From assembly GCA_947178465.1 (NCBI GenBank), contig CAMWYL010000163.1, positions 1 to 7,242 on the forward strand: a stretch of 7,242 nt of DNA. The letters run 5' to 3'. This document shows positions 1 to 6,705 of the stretch, piece by piece. The position numbers and the translations under genes are program-made. The first letter of the stretch is position 1; each line of letters starts with the position of its first letter. The DNA is from an uncultured Lachnospiraceae bacterium. GTDB taxonomy: Bacteria > Bacillota > Clostridia > Lachnospirales > Lachnospiraceae. The notes under the pieces are model-generated. The model was given only the letters and a program-made list of their open reading frames with translations, was not told where the DNA came from and did no database searches.

Positions 1-90
1 CTGACTGGAACCGCCGCCGTCTCCGTCACCCTGACCGGAACCGCTGCCGTCTCCATTGCTCTGACCGTTTCCGGATCCGTCTTGACCGTT
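1..90 (-). repeat. 30-base tandem repeat encoding a decapeptide, reaching the window edge
   Basis: Three 30-base units (1-30, 31-60, 61-90) each encode a decapeptide read on the minus strand: GDGDGGGSSQ, SNGDGSGSGQ and NGQDGSGNGQ. The first two units match at 24 of 30 bases; the third is more diverged. Bases 91-120 (AQQGNGQNNQ) continue the composition without a clear unit. The array may extend past the left edge. It encodes the disordered tail of the coiled-coil membrane protein, and copy number could vary by slippage. Confidence 0.7.
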
Positions 91-939
91 TTGATTATTC
101 TGACCGTTTCCCTGCTGCGCATTCCCGGCTCCACCTTGTGCCGCCTCCTGTATGAACTCTGTCACAGCGGCGTAGGTGATCGACTCGTTCGTCAAACCCT
201 GTAAAAGATTTTCAAATTGATTGTTCATCTCCCCGTACTTATAATTCAGCTTTTCCGTTGCCGCTGCCAGCATCTCCGCAGAGTACGCCTGCTGATACTC
301 TGAAAGCGAGATTTCCATGCTTGTCATCATCTCTTCTACCGCAGCCTGCTGCTCCGGTGTCAGTCCCTCCTGTGCAAGCTCCTCCAGTGCATCCAAAAGC
401 TCCTCTATTTCCTGCTCTTTCTCCTCGGCCTTCTCCCGAACCGCATGAAGCTCCCGAGCGCGCTCCTTCATCTCCGCGGGCAGCATGGCAAGCACCAACA
501 GTACCGCAAGCGCCCCCGCAAGTCCCAACAGCTTCTTAGGAGCGGGACACAGCGGAATGCGAACCCTGTCCTTATGCGCCGCAAGCTGCCGCATCGCGTC
601 CTCCCGCTGCATTTCCAGAAGCCCGCCTTCCTGCCCCAGCTTCTCATAGGCTGTGACAATCCGCTCTTCAAAGCCGAAGCGGTCTATCGCCAGTGTAGCC
701 TGCTCCGGGCTTGTCCGCTTCACAAATGCCGCCACAAGCGCCGCGAGCACCGCTGCCAGCAGCGCCAGACATGTATAGAGATTGGCATAATAAAAAGGCA
801 GCATCAAAGCGACCACCTGAAAGATCACGCCTACCCCTGCGCCAATCAGCAGCGCAAACACCACATCCTTAAAAAAGCCGGCCATATTTAATCTGCGGCG
901 ACAGGTTTGTATAAACCTGACAAACGCTCTCTGATCCAT
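1..939 (-). CDS. Three-TM membrane protein with external coiled coil and Gly-rich repeat tail (3' end cut off)
   Basis: An open frame runs from ATG at 939 to the left edge: 313 codons with no stop. The start is fixed by AAGGAGGA at 947-954, eight bases upstream, and lies 24 bases after the permease stop. Predicted membrane segments are near residues 25-47, 53-73 and 136-153. By the positive-inside rule (R14-R16, K24, K74-R75, K135-K136) the N-terminus is cytoplasmic and everything after residue 154 is outside. Residues about 157-240 are charged and Glu/Leu-rich, likely coiled coil. From about 268 on the chain is low-complexity G/N/Q/D/S. The stretch 'AIDRFGFEERIVTAYE' (84-99) resembles a segment I recall from DUF4175-like proteins found near ABC-2/MoxR/DUF58 clusters; this is a memory-based guess. 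Function is unknown. It is probably the fourth component of the upstream ABC operon, an extracytoplasmic scaffold or sensor. The reading frame is certain; the family is not. Confidence 0.85.
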   Translation of the reverse strand, partial: MDQRAFVRFIQTCRRRLNMAGFFKDVVFALLIGAGVGVIFQVVALMLPFYYANLYTCLALLAAVLAALVAAFVKRTSPEQATLAIDRFGFEERIVTAYEKLGQEGGLLEMQREDAMRQLAAHKDRVRIPLCPAPKKLLGLAGALAVLLVLAMLPAEMKERARELHAVREKAEEKEQEIEELLDALEELAQEGLTPEQQAAVEEMMTSMEISLSEYQQAYSAEMLAAATEKLNYKYGEMNNQFENLLQGLTNESITYAAVTEFIQEAAQGGAGNAQQGNGQNNQNGQDGSGNGQSNGDGSGSGQGDGDGGGSSQ

Positions 940-946
940 CCGCTGC

Positions 947-954
947 TCCTCCTT
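947..954 (-). promoter_or_regulatory. Ribosome binding site AAGGAGGA
   Basis: A near-perfect Shine-Dalgarno sequence lies eight bases before the ATG at 939. It identifies the start of the left-edge gene, whose frame otherwise shows only through its lack of stops. Confidence 0.85.
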
Positions 955-963
955 CAAATCCTT

Positions 964-1863
964 TTACTTCGCCTTTTTCCTCCTCGTTGCGGAATGCATC
1001 GGATTTACCATCCATGCAGCCATAAGCATAAACGCAATCGCCACCATGATAAGGCACGCCGCGGACAGGAACATCCACACTTTTCCCTGTGCCAGATGAT
1101 ATGTCAGAAAGCCTACATCCCCGCGGTCAAAAGTATGACTCTCTCCACCGAAAAGCGAATCGTTCGTCATAATCAGCATGAAAAACTCCTCAAAGAACAC
1201 AATGGGATTAAACAACAGAAACAGCATGGAATCGCCCACGCCCTCCCATTTATGCAACGCTCCGCCTATGAAAACAGGCACCGTCGTCAAAACGCCAAAC
1301 ACGAAATAGAACACATAGGACAGAATAACCGCCGCTATGGTCTTGCGGCAGATTGCGGAGCAGAAAATTCCAACGCTTCCCGCAGTCACCGCCAACAGAA
1401 TAATCACAAGCACAAAATAAAGCAGGTTCATCCAACTCAGACCGCCTACCACGAAGGACAGCGCCATAATCGGCATCCCCGCCATCACGAAGAACAGGAT
1501 GTGCACGACCGCAGACCCCACCTTCCCCATTACGATTGAAAAAGGAGACATACAGGTCGTCAGCATAATGTCAAGCGTCTGACGCTCCCGCTCTCCTGAA
1601 ATCGCGGAGGCCGTAAGTATCGGCATGATCAATGTGACAATGCATACCTGCGCTATCGCAATTACCGGAAACAGGGCGAGCAGATTGCTATAAACATTGC
1701 TATCCGTATAGATGCTCTGACTCTCTGCCTCTATGATTATGATCGCCAGCAAAAACGCCATTGTCAGCACCGCTTCATACGCAAACAGTCCCCAGCTTAT
1801 CCGCATACTGCGTGCCGCCACACGCAAATCCTTTTTTATAATAGGGTTCCACTGTAATTTCAC
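964..1863 (-). CDS. ABC-2 type transporter permease
   Basis: A 299-residue integral membrane protein, the membrane half of an ABC-2 transporter whose ATPase is encoded immediately upstream. Hydrophobic segments lie near residues 23-45, 61-88, 118-141, 146-170, 175-200 and 264-286, giving six helices, the usual count for the family. After helix 2 comes 'SGERERQTLDIMLTT' (89-103), a cytoplasmic motif typical of ABC-2 permeases that couple to a GldA/CcmA-like ATPase. The tail 'ATRRKKAK' is basic, consistent with a cytoplasmic C-terminus. The start is GTG at 1863, overlapping the ATPase stop by four bases (GTGA). GGGAGGTG at 1871-1878 sits seven bases upstream, so translation is probably coupled. 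Residues about 201-262 form a long polar loop between helices 5 and 6. The substrate is unknown; direction is probably export or lipid/envelope handling, as for other ABC-2 systems. Confidence 0.9.
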   Translation of the reverse strand: MKLQWNPIIKKDLRVAARSMRISWGLFAYEAVLTMAFLLAIIIIEAESQSIYTDSNVYSNLLALFPVIAIAQVCIVTLIMPILTASAISGERERQTLDIMLTTCMSPFSIVMGKVGSAVVHILFFVMAGMPIMALSFVVGGLSWMNLLYFVLVIILLAVTAGSVGIFCSAICRKTIAAVILSYVFYFVFGVLTTVPVFIGGALHKWEGVGDSMLFLLFNPIVFFEEFFMLIMTNDSLFGGESHTFDRGDVGFLTYHLAQGKVWMFLSAACLIMVAIAFMLMAAWMVNPMHSATRRKKAK

Positions 1864-2786
1864 TGTACGCCACCTCCCGTCAACTGCATAAACAGCGTTT
1901 CCAGACTGCCTTCCTCCTTATAAAATCCGGTCAGAATAACCTGATTCTGAATCAACAGACCGATTAACGCACTGATTCTCTCCTCTGTGCCATTGCCCGA
2001 AATAATCATTTCATTCTCCCGTACCGATTCCACCGCGAAGCCCGCCTGCTCCTTCATAAGCCGCACCGCGGTCTCCATACCGGAAGCAACTTGGACGTGT
2101 ATCCGGTTCCCACCGGAAAGCTGCTGCATAATATCCTCAATACGCCCCGCCGTTATCAGCTGCCCATGGTTCATTATTCCGATACTGTTACACATCTCTG
2201 AAAGCTCTGAAAGAATATGAGAGCTGATCACAATCGTCTTTCCCATGGAGTGAAGATTTTTTAATAACTCCTTCATCTCCACGCGGGCCCTCGGATCCAA
2301 GCCCGAGCTTGGCTCATCCAAAATCAGAAGCTTCGGATTATGGAGCAGGGCTCTCGCCACGCACAGACGCTGTTTCATTCCGCGCGAAAGCGTGTCCACA
2401 TAGACCTCCTTCTTATCCGAAAGGTTGACCAGCTCCAGCAGATCATCCGTCAGCTTTGCAATATCACGCGTGTACATTCCGTACATGGAGCCGTACAGAT
2501 CCATATATTCCCGCACTTTAAGATTATCATACACGCCAAAAAAATCCGGCACATAGCCAATCTGGCGCTTCATCTCCTTACTTCCCACGGGTGCCGCGGT
2601 ATTCCCAATCCTGACGGATCCTCTGCTCGCCCGAAGCAGTCCGCAAACGATTCGAATCGTCGTTGTTTTTCCCGCACCGTTTGGACCCACAAAGCCAAAC
2701 AAGTCTCCCTCGGGAATGTGCAGCGTCAAGTGATTGACCGCCGTAAAAGAGCCATAGTTTTTTGTCAAATCAGTAATATAAAGCAT
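1860..2786 (-). CDS. ABC transporter ATP-binding protein (GldA/CcmA-like)
   Basis: The cytoplasmic ATPase that should power the adjacent ABC-2 permease. Counting from the ATG at 2792, the sequence has Walker A 'GPNGAGKTT' (36-44), signature 'LSRGMKQRL' (135-143), Walker B with D-loop 'LLILDEPSSGLDP' (155-167) and the H-loop histidine in 'SSHIL' (H192). The domain ends near residue 220 and is followed by an about 90-residue C-terminal extension common in this subfamily. At the Q-loop position the sequence is 'YVPDFFGVYDNL', with Asp83 where most ABC ATPases have Gln; I believe this occurs in related proteins. Two ATGs are possible. The one at 2792 has its purines almost touching it, whereas the one at 2786 has AGGGGAT at a normal distance, so I chose 2786 (308 residues). 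Only a few bases separate it from the upstream gene's stop at 2797. Confidence 0.93.
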   Translation of the reverse strand: MLYITDLTKNYGSFTAVNHLTLHIPEGDLFGFVGPNGAGKTTTIRIVCGLLRASRGSVRIGNTAAPVGSKEMKRQIGYVPDFFGVYDNLKVREYMDLYGSMYGMYTRDIAKLTDDLLELVNLSDKKEVYVDTLSRGMKQRLCVARALLHNPKLLILDEPSSGLDPRARVEMKELLKNLHSMGKTIVISSHILSELSEMCNSIGIMNHGQLITAGRIEDIMQQLSGGNRIHVQVASGMETAVRLMKEQAGFAVESVRENEMIISGNGTEERISALIGLLIQNQVILTGFYKEEGSLETLFMQLTGGGVQ

Positions 2787-2796
2787 ATTCATCCCC

Positions 2797-4749
2797 CTAC
2801 TGAATCGTATAGAGGCATCCGTAAGACACCTCCTTACAGGTATCGTCCACCGCCTTATCCCAATTCTCTACCACGCCGATAATTGCCACGGAATCCTCAT
2901 TTCCCTGCCCGCATGCGGACATGATCCCTATTCCCAGAGCCGTCAGCATATCCATGTCTTCTCTATTATCCGTATTGCTGACGCATCCATACATATAGGA
3001 ATCCAATCGGTCATCATAAATCATTTTAAGCGACGAAATCTCGCAGGTCTCGCCTGCCGGGAGGTTTTTATATACAAATACATTGTTATCCGCAACCAGC
3101 GCCAAATACGCGAAATCCAAATCCGTCCCATTGGTAATGCTTCCCAATGGTACGCCTGAGGATGCGATATACGAAATATCGCTTGAGAGGCTCCCGTTCA
3201 CCGCCCTTGCGCTGCTCCCCGCCGTAAAATAGCAGTCCTGAAAATTGGTAGAGGGCTTTATCCCGAAGGAGAGCCGTTCTCCCTCTTTTGTGACAAAGCG
3301 ATCCGCATCATCGTCATAGCTGTAGTAACTGTTCTGGACGGGACCCGCATATTCATATCGGTCAGCCAGTCGCAGGCTCCACACTTTATTTCCGCTGTCA
3401 TAGCAGTGCAGGTAGGTCTTGGCCCGCCCCCCGCCGGAAAAGTCCTGTATCGTCACGGAGTACACCCTTGCATCCACTACCTCAAACCCTCTTCCCGCAA
3501 ACCAGACAAGAAAGATTACCGCAACTGCTGATACAGGAACCGCTACCCAATAGAGATCCCGCTTCTTCACCAAACGCAGAATCAGGTAAAGTATCGGTCC
3601 CACGAAAATCACATAGAGAATCACGATGATACGCAGCGCGCCAAAATTCAGGCGTTCACTGCCGTTTCCCAGAAAGCGTATCAGTCTGCGAAAGCTGTAC
3701 TTTGTGTTTGAATTATTGCCGCTCATCACATAGCGGGAGCTCGCCTGCTCGCCCACCTCATCCAGCATGGACTGTACCACATATTCCTGCGAGCTGCTTT
3801 CGGACCAATCCATCCGCCCCAGCTCCGATAACGCGTATGGCAGAACTCCCACGGCGCCGGAGCCACGCGAACAAACCAGCATCGCGCACATGTAGGTGTC
3901 CTCATATAAATCACCTGCATCAATAAGCTCTGCCCACGAAAGCTGTGACACATCTATATGATAGTTGGAAGAGAACTTATTCGCCTCTGCCCCCGTGTCA
4001 AAGGTCTTATCGCACTCCAGCTCCAAAAACTCCAGACCGCGCAGCACATTCTCCGCATCACTTCCCGTACCCACGATCAGCATACCGCCGTTCTCTACCC
4101 ATTCTTCCATGCGCGCTGTCGCCGTATCCGGCAAAACGCCGGTATCATAGCCGTCAATTACCAGAAAGGTCAGCGAATCCAGCATCTCCGTCAGGTTATC
4201 CCTGTTCAGCTCCACCAGCTTTATCGGGTAATTTCCTCCATTATAATAATACTCGTTTCCCCCCATATCCATATAGGTAAGAGCCGCATAAGCATCGCTC
4301 AAAATCCCCATTGAAACAGAGGTTACTCCTCCCTGAAGCAGCCGCCGAAACTCCTTCTTTGCTGCCAAGTCGGATTTTTGATTGAGCAGGGACACTTCAA
4401 CGACTCCGTCCGTGCTCTCCACACTTTCCCTTGGTATCCTCACCACAAACTGCTTGGTGCTCCCCTGTGGCAGAGACAGGATCGTGTCATATACACACGA
4501 ATAGCTTCCTTCCGCTGTCAGACGCACCTTTCCCTCCCAGTCTGTCCCCAGGTTCTCAATTGTCAGCAGAACATCCAGGCTGTCCTTATCTGATGGCAGC
4601 ATCCGCGCATCAATTTCAAAGCTTTGCTCCTCGGCATGAGCCGTCATTCCCGCTGACCCAAGGCAGATTGCGCAAAGCAGCAGCCCGATGATTCCGGACA
4701 CCCACTGCCAAAGTGCTCCTTTTATTTTGATTCCCGTCACACTCCTCAT
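2797..4749 (-). CDS. Exported two-TM auxiliary protein of the ABC transporter operon
   Basis: The first gene of the ABC operon, 650 residues. It has a basic N-terminus, a hydrophobic core (about 15-33) and a likely signal peptidase I site after 'MTAHA' (residue 39). Residues 40-370 form a large outside region. An N-terminal part looks beta-rich. A following part contains 'LTFLVIDGYDTGVLP' (193-207) and 'MEEWVENGGMLIVGTGS' (214-230), resembling the GldG/DUF4350-like glutamine-amidotransferase-like fold of ABC auxiliary proteins. TM helices lie near 372-391 and 399-418, joined by a short basic loop 'RLVKKRD', so the loop is cytoplasmic and residues 421-650 are again outside. The segment 'YVIFVGPILYLILRLVKKRD' is characteristic of large exported proteins I recall beside ABC-2 genes. 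The start ATG at 4749 has GGAAAGGGA at 4756-4764. The role is probably substrate capture or envelope coupling; no catalytic triad is visible. The family call is inference. Confidence 0.87.
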   Translation of the reverse strand: MRSVTGIKIKGALWQWVSGIIGLLLCAICLGSAGMTAHAEEQSFEIDARMLPSDKDSLDVLLTIENLGTDWEGKVRLTAEGSYSCVYDTILSLPQGSTKQFVVRIPRESVESTDGVVEVSLLNQKSDLAAKKEFRRLLQGGVTSVSMGILSDAYAALTYMDMGGNEYYYNGGNYPIKLVELNRDNLTEMLDSLTFLVIDGYDTGVLPDTATARMEEWVENGGMLIVGTGSDAENVLRGLEFLELECDKTFDTGAEANKFSSNYHIDVSQLSWAELIDAGDLYEDTYMCAMLVCSRGSGAVGVLPYALSELGRMDWSESSSQEYVVQSMLDEVGEQASSRYVMSGNNSNTKYSFRRLIRFLGNGSERLNFGALRIIVILYVIFVGPILYLILRLVKKRDLYWVAVPVSAVAVIFLVWFAGRGFEVVDARVYSVTIQDFSGGGRAKTYLHCYDSGNKVWSLRLADRYEYAGPVQNSYYSYDDDADRFVTKEGERLSFGIKPSTNFQDCYFTAGSSARAVNGSLSSDISYIASSGVPLGSITNGTDLDFAYLALVADNNVFVYKNLPAGETCEISSLKMIYDDRLDSYMYGCVSNTDNREDMDMLTALGIGIMSACGQGNEDSVAIIGVVENWDKAVDDTCKEVSYGCLYTIQ

Positions 4750-4755
4750 ATCCGT

Positions 4756-4764
4756 TCCCTTTCC
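4756..4764 (-). promoter_or_regulatory. Ribosome binding site GGAAAGGGA
   Basis: A purine-rich Shine-Dalgarno sequence six bases before the ATG at 4749. Together with the signal peptide that follows, it fixes the start of the ABC operon's first gene. Confidence 0.7.
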
Positions 4765-4834
4765 ATTTTATTTATAAAAACATCTTATCCGTTTCCGGTG
4801 ATCATAAACCCCGATATTTTTGCACACTAATGCC

Positions 4835-4863
4835 ATTATACATAAATATAGGGAAAATGACAA
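4835..4863 (-). promoter_or_regulatory. Sigma-A-type promoter of the ABC operon
   Basis: Read on the minus strand, TTGTCA (4863-4858) and TATAAT (4840-4835) are separated by exactly 17 bases of AT-rich spacer. The -10 box is perfect and the -35 box differs from consensus at one base. Transcription should start near 4828, leaving a leader of about 80 bases before the ATG at 4749. The leader holds a tiny ATG-to-TAA frame of six codons and no hairpin I would call a riboswitch or attenuator. This is the only convincing promoter in the window. It suggests the ABC operon is transcribed strongly and independently of the restriction-modification genes upstream. Confidence 0.8.
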
Positions 4864-4897
4864 TGATTCTGAAAATTTTGATTTCTGCCGCACCTGT

Positions 4898-5695
4898 TCA
4901 TTTTACAAAAGTCTGTATCCCATCCTCCGACAGGTCTGCCCCTTGAATAAACTTTTCATATGGCGGGAGCCTGTCCGGCTCCGGATTCTCTATACAGTCA
5001 ACAATCTCCTTAACATACGAGGTCTGATAAAAACACCACCCGTTTTTCATTATGCATCTCGGGTTTGCTCCCATGGGATTCATCGGGCACAGAACATGTA
5101 TCCCCTGTGGCAGCTTTCCTCTCTCCTCTCTCAGGCGCATCATTGTATTGCGTATACCCCGCTTCGAGTTCTGAAACAGCCAGATGCGATAGTCCCTGCC
5201 GTAAGAGGACACCAGAATATCCGTATGCTGCGCCACATCCATTTCCGTACTTCTCGCGATGGAATATGGAATTCTCCTCTCTGTCAAAATATTTTCCAAC
5301 TGCTCTTCCACGTCCATTTCCCGCAAAAAAGACGGAAAGCTTCGCAATCCTCTGGCCAATAAGCCTATTGTCATGCTCTCCGTCAGTCCTCTCTCATCAC
5401 ACAGTTTTGTAATTTGCGCCATATATTTCACAGGGGAAAAGCCGTCGTCATTTTTTAACCGATTTACGATATCCGCAAAACGAATTTGCTCATACTGCTC
5501 GGCCGGTTCATACCGCCTCAGGTCCTGAACGCTGTTTCCGTCCATTTGTTTATATCTGAATCGTTTTAATTCAAACAGGTAATGCCTTAATTTGCTGATG
5601 ATTCTCTTCTCATATATCCCTGACCGCTCAACGGCATCGCAGCCCTGCTCATAGCTCTGCCTTGCCCAACAGTCCGTCAATTCCCGGATTCCCAA
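4898..5695 (-). CDS. Putative type II restriction endonuclease, family unassigned
   Basis: A 265-residue soluble protein with no signal peptide or membrane segment. Its position after a methyltransferase, with the two genes overlapping by 19 bases, makes it the expected cognate endonuclease. I do not recognise the family. The first 130 residues look helical and basic (for example 'KLRHYLFELKRFRYK', 35-49) and could bind DNA. Residues 131-178 give a possible PD-(D/E)XK-like layout: Glu134 in a helix, 'QHTDILV' with Asp159, then a strand 'RIWLFQNSK' (170-178). Gln175 and Ser177 stand where Glu and Lys are usual, and Lys178 may substitute. 'RGKLPQGIHVLCPM' (192-205) follows. The start is TTG at 5695. 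The frame is closed just upstream without an ATG or GTG, and the next ATG is 50 codons in; a second TTG at codon 6 is possible. The poor start may keep expression low. Coding is very likely; function rests on context. Confidence 0.72.
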   Translation of the reverse strand: MGIRELTDCWARQSYEQGCDAVERSGIYEKRIISKLRHYLFELKRFRYKQMDGNSVQDLRRYEPAEQYEQIRFADIVNRLKNDDGFSPVKYMAQITKLCDERGLTESMTIGLLARGLRSFPSFLREMDVEEQLENILTERRIPYSIARSTEMDVAQHTDILVSSYGRDYRIWLFQNSKRGIRNTMMRLREERGKLPQGIHVLCPMNPMGANPRCIMKNGWCFYQTSYVKEIVDCIENPEPDRLPPYEKFIQGADLSEDGIQTFVK

Positions 5696-6690
5696 TTGTC
5701 GTCCAACACCTTCCTTATCTCTTTTGCAATCGCTTCAATTACATTCACGGTTACGCTGTTTCCGAACTGCTTATACAGATGCGTGTCGGCCAGCTCCAGT
5801 TTAAAAGTATCCGGAAAGCCCTGCAGCCTCGCCCATTCCCTCGGAGTCATCTTCCGGATTCCCTCACGATTGACTTCACCCTTTATATGCGTAATCGGCT
5901 CAAAATCCGTAAGCCGTTTATCAATCACAAGATTCCGCTCCCGTCCCATTCCTCCGCAGACGAGTGCGCCGGCCTGACCTTTCAGGTCCCGTATCTCATA
6001 CCCGAAGCCGTTCCCTTTCTCCCGATGCCGCTCCTTGTGCTTTCTCAAGGTATCCATATATACCGTAGACAGATAATATTTCACACTGACCTCCTGTTCC
6101 TCCAAAATATCTTCAATACAGGTGTCCGGGTTCTCTCCCTCAGGAAATTGAAACGCACTGCTGTCTATATCGTTGCGAAAGGCAACGATGTAAATCCTTT
6201 CCCTGTTTTGGGGCACGCCAAAATCCTTGCTGTTCAAAACCTTGTCATATACGGTATAGCCAATCTGCTCAAATGCCCGTTTGATAACCTTAAATGTACG
6301 CCCCTTATCATGAATCGTCAGGCCCTTGACATTCTCGCAGAAAATAACCTTCGGCTTTCCGTATTCGCAAATCCGCACAACATCCTGAAACAATGTTCCC
6401 CTGCACATGCCCTTGTAATCATCGTCAAATCCCATGCGTCTCCCGGCCAGCGAAAACGCCTGACACGGAAAGCCCGCCAGGCAAATGTCAAATTCCGGAA
6501 TGTCCTTTTCATCAATCCTGGTAATGTCCCCCGCAATCTCAAAATCATCCTCATAGTTTAATCGGTATGTACTCTGCGCATATTCGTCCCATTCGCTCAC
6601 AAACACGGTCTCAATATCGTTTCCGAAAGCATTGTCAAAGCCTTTTCTGATTCCTCCTATCCCCGCAAATAAATCTATTGACCTGTACAT
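5677..6690 (-). CDS. DNA cytosine-5 methyltransferase (Dcm-like, type II)
   Basis: A complete 337-residue enzyme transferring methyl from S-adenosylmethionine to C5 of cytosine in a specific DNA sequence. The family motifs are in order: motif I 'DLFAGIGG' (6-13), motif IV 'GFPCQAFSLAGRR' (73-85) with catalytic Cys76, motif VI 'ENV' (119-121), motif VIII 'QNRERIYIV' (161-169), target-recognition region (about 180-270), motif IX 'RKMTPREWARLQGFP' (279-293) and motif X 'FGNSV' (309-313). 'KGNGFGY' (225-231) recalls the target region of E. coli Dcm/EcoRII-type enzymes, hinting at a CC(N)GG-like site; this is inference. A longer in-frame start at 6753 would lie inside vsr. ATG 6690 is preferred because AAAGGAG (6699-6705) precedes it by eight bases and the SAM motif starts at once. 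The gap to vsr is 13 bases and the downstream gene overlaps by 19. No motif is broken, so it should be active. Confidence 0.95.
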   Translation of the reverse strand: MYRSIDLFAGIGGIRKGFDNAFGNDIETVFVSEWDEYAQSTYRLNYEDDFEIAGDITRIDEKDIPEFDICLAGFPCQAFSLAGRRMGFDDDYKGMCRGTLFQDVVRICEYGKPKVIFCENVKGLTIHDKGRTFKVIKRAFEQIGYTVYDKVLNSKDFGVPQNRERIYIVAFRNDIDSSAFQFPEGENPDTCIEDILEEQEVSVKYYLSTVYMDTLRKHKERHREKGNGFGYEIRDLKGQAGALVCGGMGRERNLVIDKRLTDFEPITHIKGEVNREGIRKMTPREWARLQGFPDTFKLELADTHLYKQFGNSVTVNVIEAIAKEIRKVLDDNWESGN

Positions 6691-6698
6691 TGCAAAAT

Positions 6699-6705
6699 CT
6701 CCTTT
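6699..6705 (-). promoter_or_regulatory. Ribosome binding site overlapping the vsr stop codon
   Basis: AAAGGAG shares two bases with the TAA stop of vsr (6706-6704) and lies eight bases before the methyltransferase ATG. It decides the start at 6690 over the in-frame ATG at 6753. It also suggests that ribosomes finishing vsr help start the methyltransferase. Confidence 0.8.

Larger units (their letters stand above)
4750..4897. other. Intergenic region between restriction-modification block and ABC operon
   Basis: These 148 AT-rich bases are the only real gap in the window. They hold the promoter at 4835-4863 and the ribosome binding site at 4756-4764. After the upstream gene's stop at 4898 I see only a short AAAATTTT palindrome and no GC-rich stem followed by a T-run. 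Readthrough from the upstream genes into the ABC operon therefore cannot be excluded. Confidence 0.6.

Noticed and set aside
258..891. Plus-strand open frames in the left region with Pro/Ser- or His/Arg-rich products
   Set aside because: They are antisense to a clean 313-codon minus-strand frame with a strong ribosome site, three TM segments and a coiled coil. Their skewed composition is typical of shadow frames.
964..1863. Treating the permease start as an internal ATG
   Set aside because: The GTG at 1863 has an ideal ribosome site at 1871-1878 and a four-base GTGA overlap with the ATPase stop, which is the classical coupled arrangement.
3165..3183. Inverted repeat GCGATAT / ATATCGC with a five-base loop
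   Set aside because: It is inside the 650-residue gene, AT-rich, with no run of T after it and no gene boundary nearby.
4802..4822. Six-codon leader frame (ATG to TAA) in the untranslated leader of the ABC operon
   Set aside because: It has no good ribosome site, no run of regulatory codons and no paired hairpins, so a leader peptide or attenuator cannot be supported.
4865..4897. Possible terminator after the endonuclease gene
   Set aside because: Only a short AAAATTTT symmetry is present. There is no GC-rich stem and no proper T-tract.
6169..6189. Inverted repeat ATCGTTGC / GCAACGAT with a five-base loop
   Set aside because: It lies deep inside the methyltransferase coding sequence around motif VIII, has no T-run, and the eight-base arms are plausible by chance.
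5662..6561. 299-codon plus-strand open frame
   Set aside because: It lies antisense to the methyltransferase, whose motifs are all intact. The product resembles no family and the frame has no convincing start signal.
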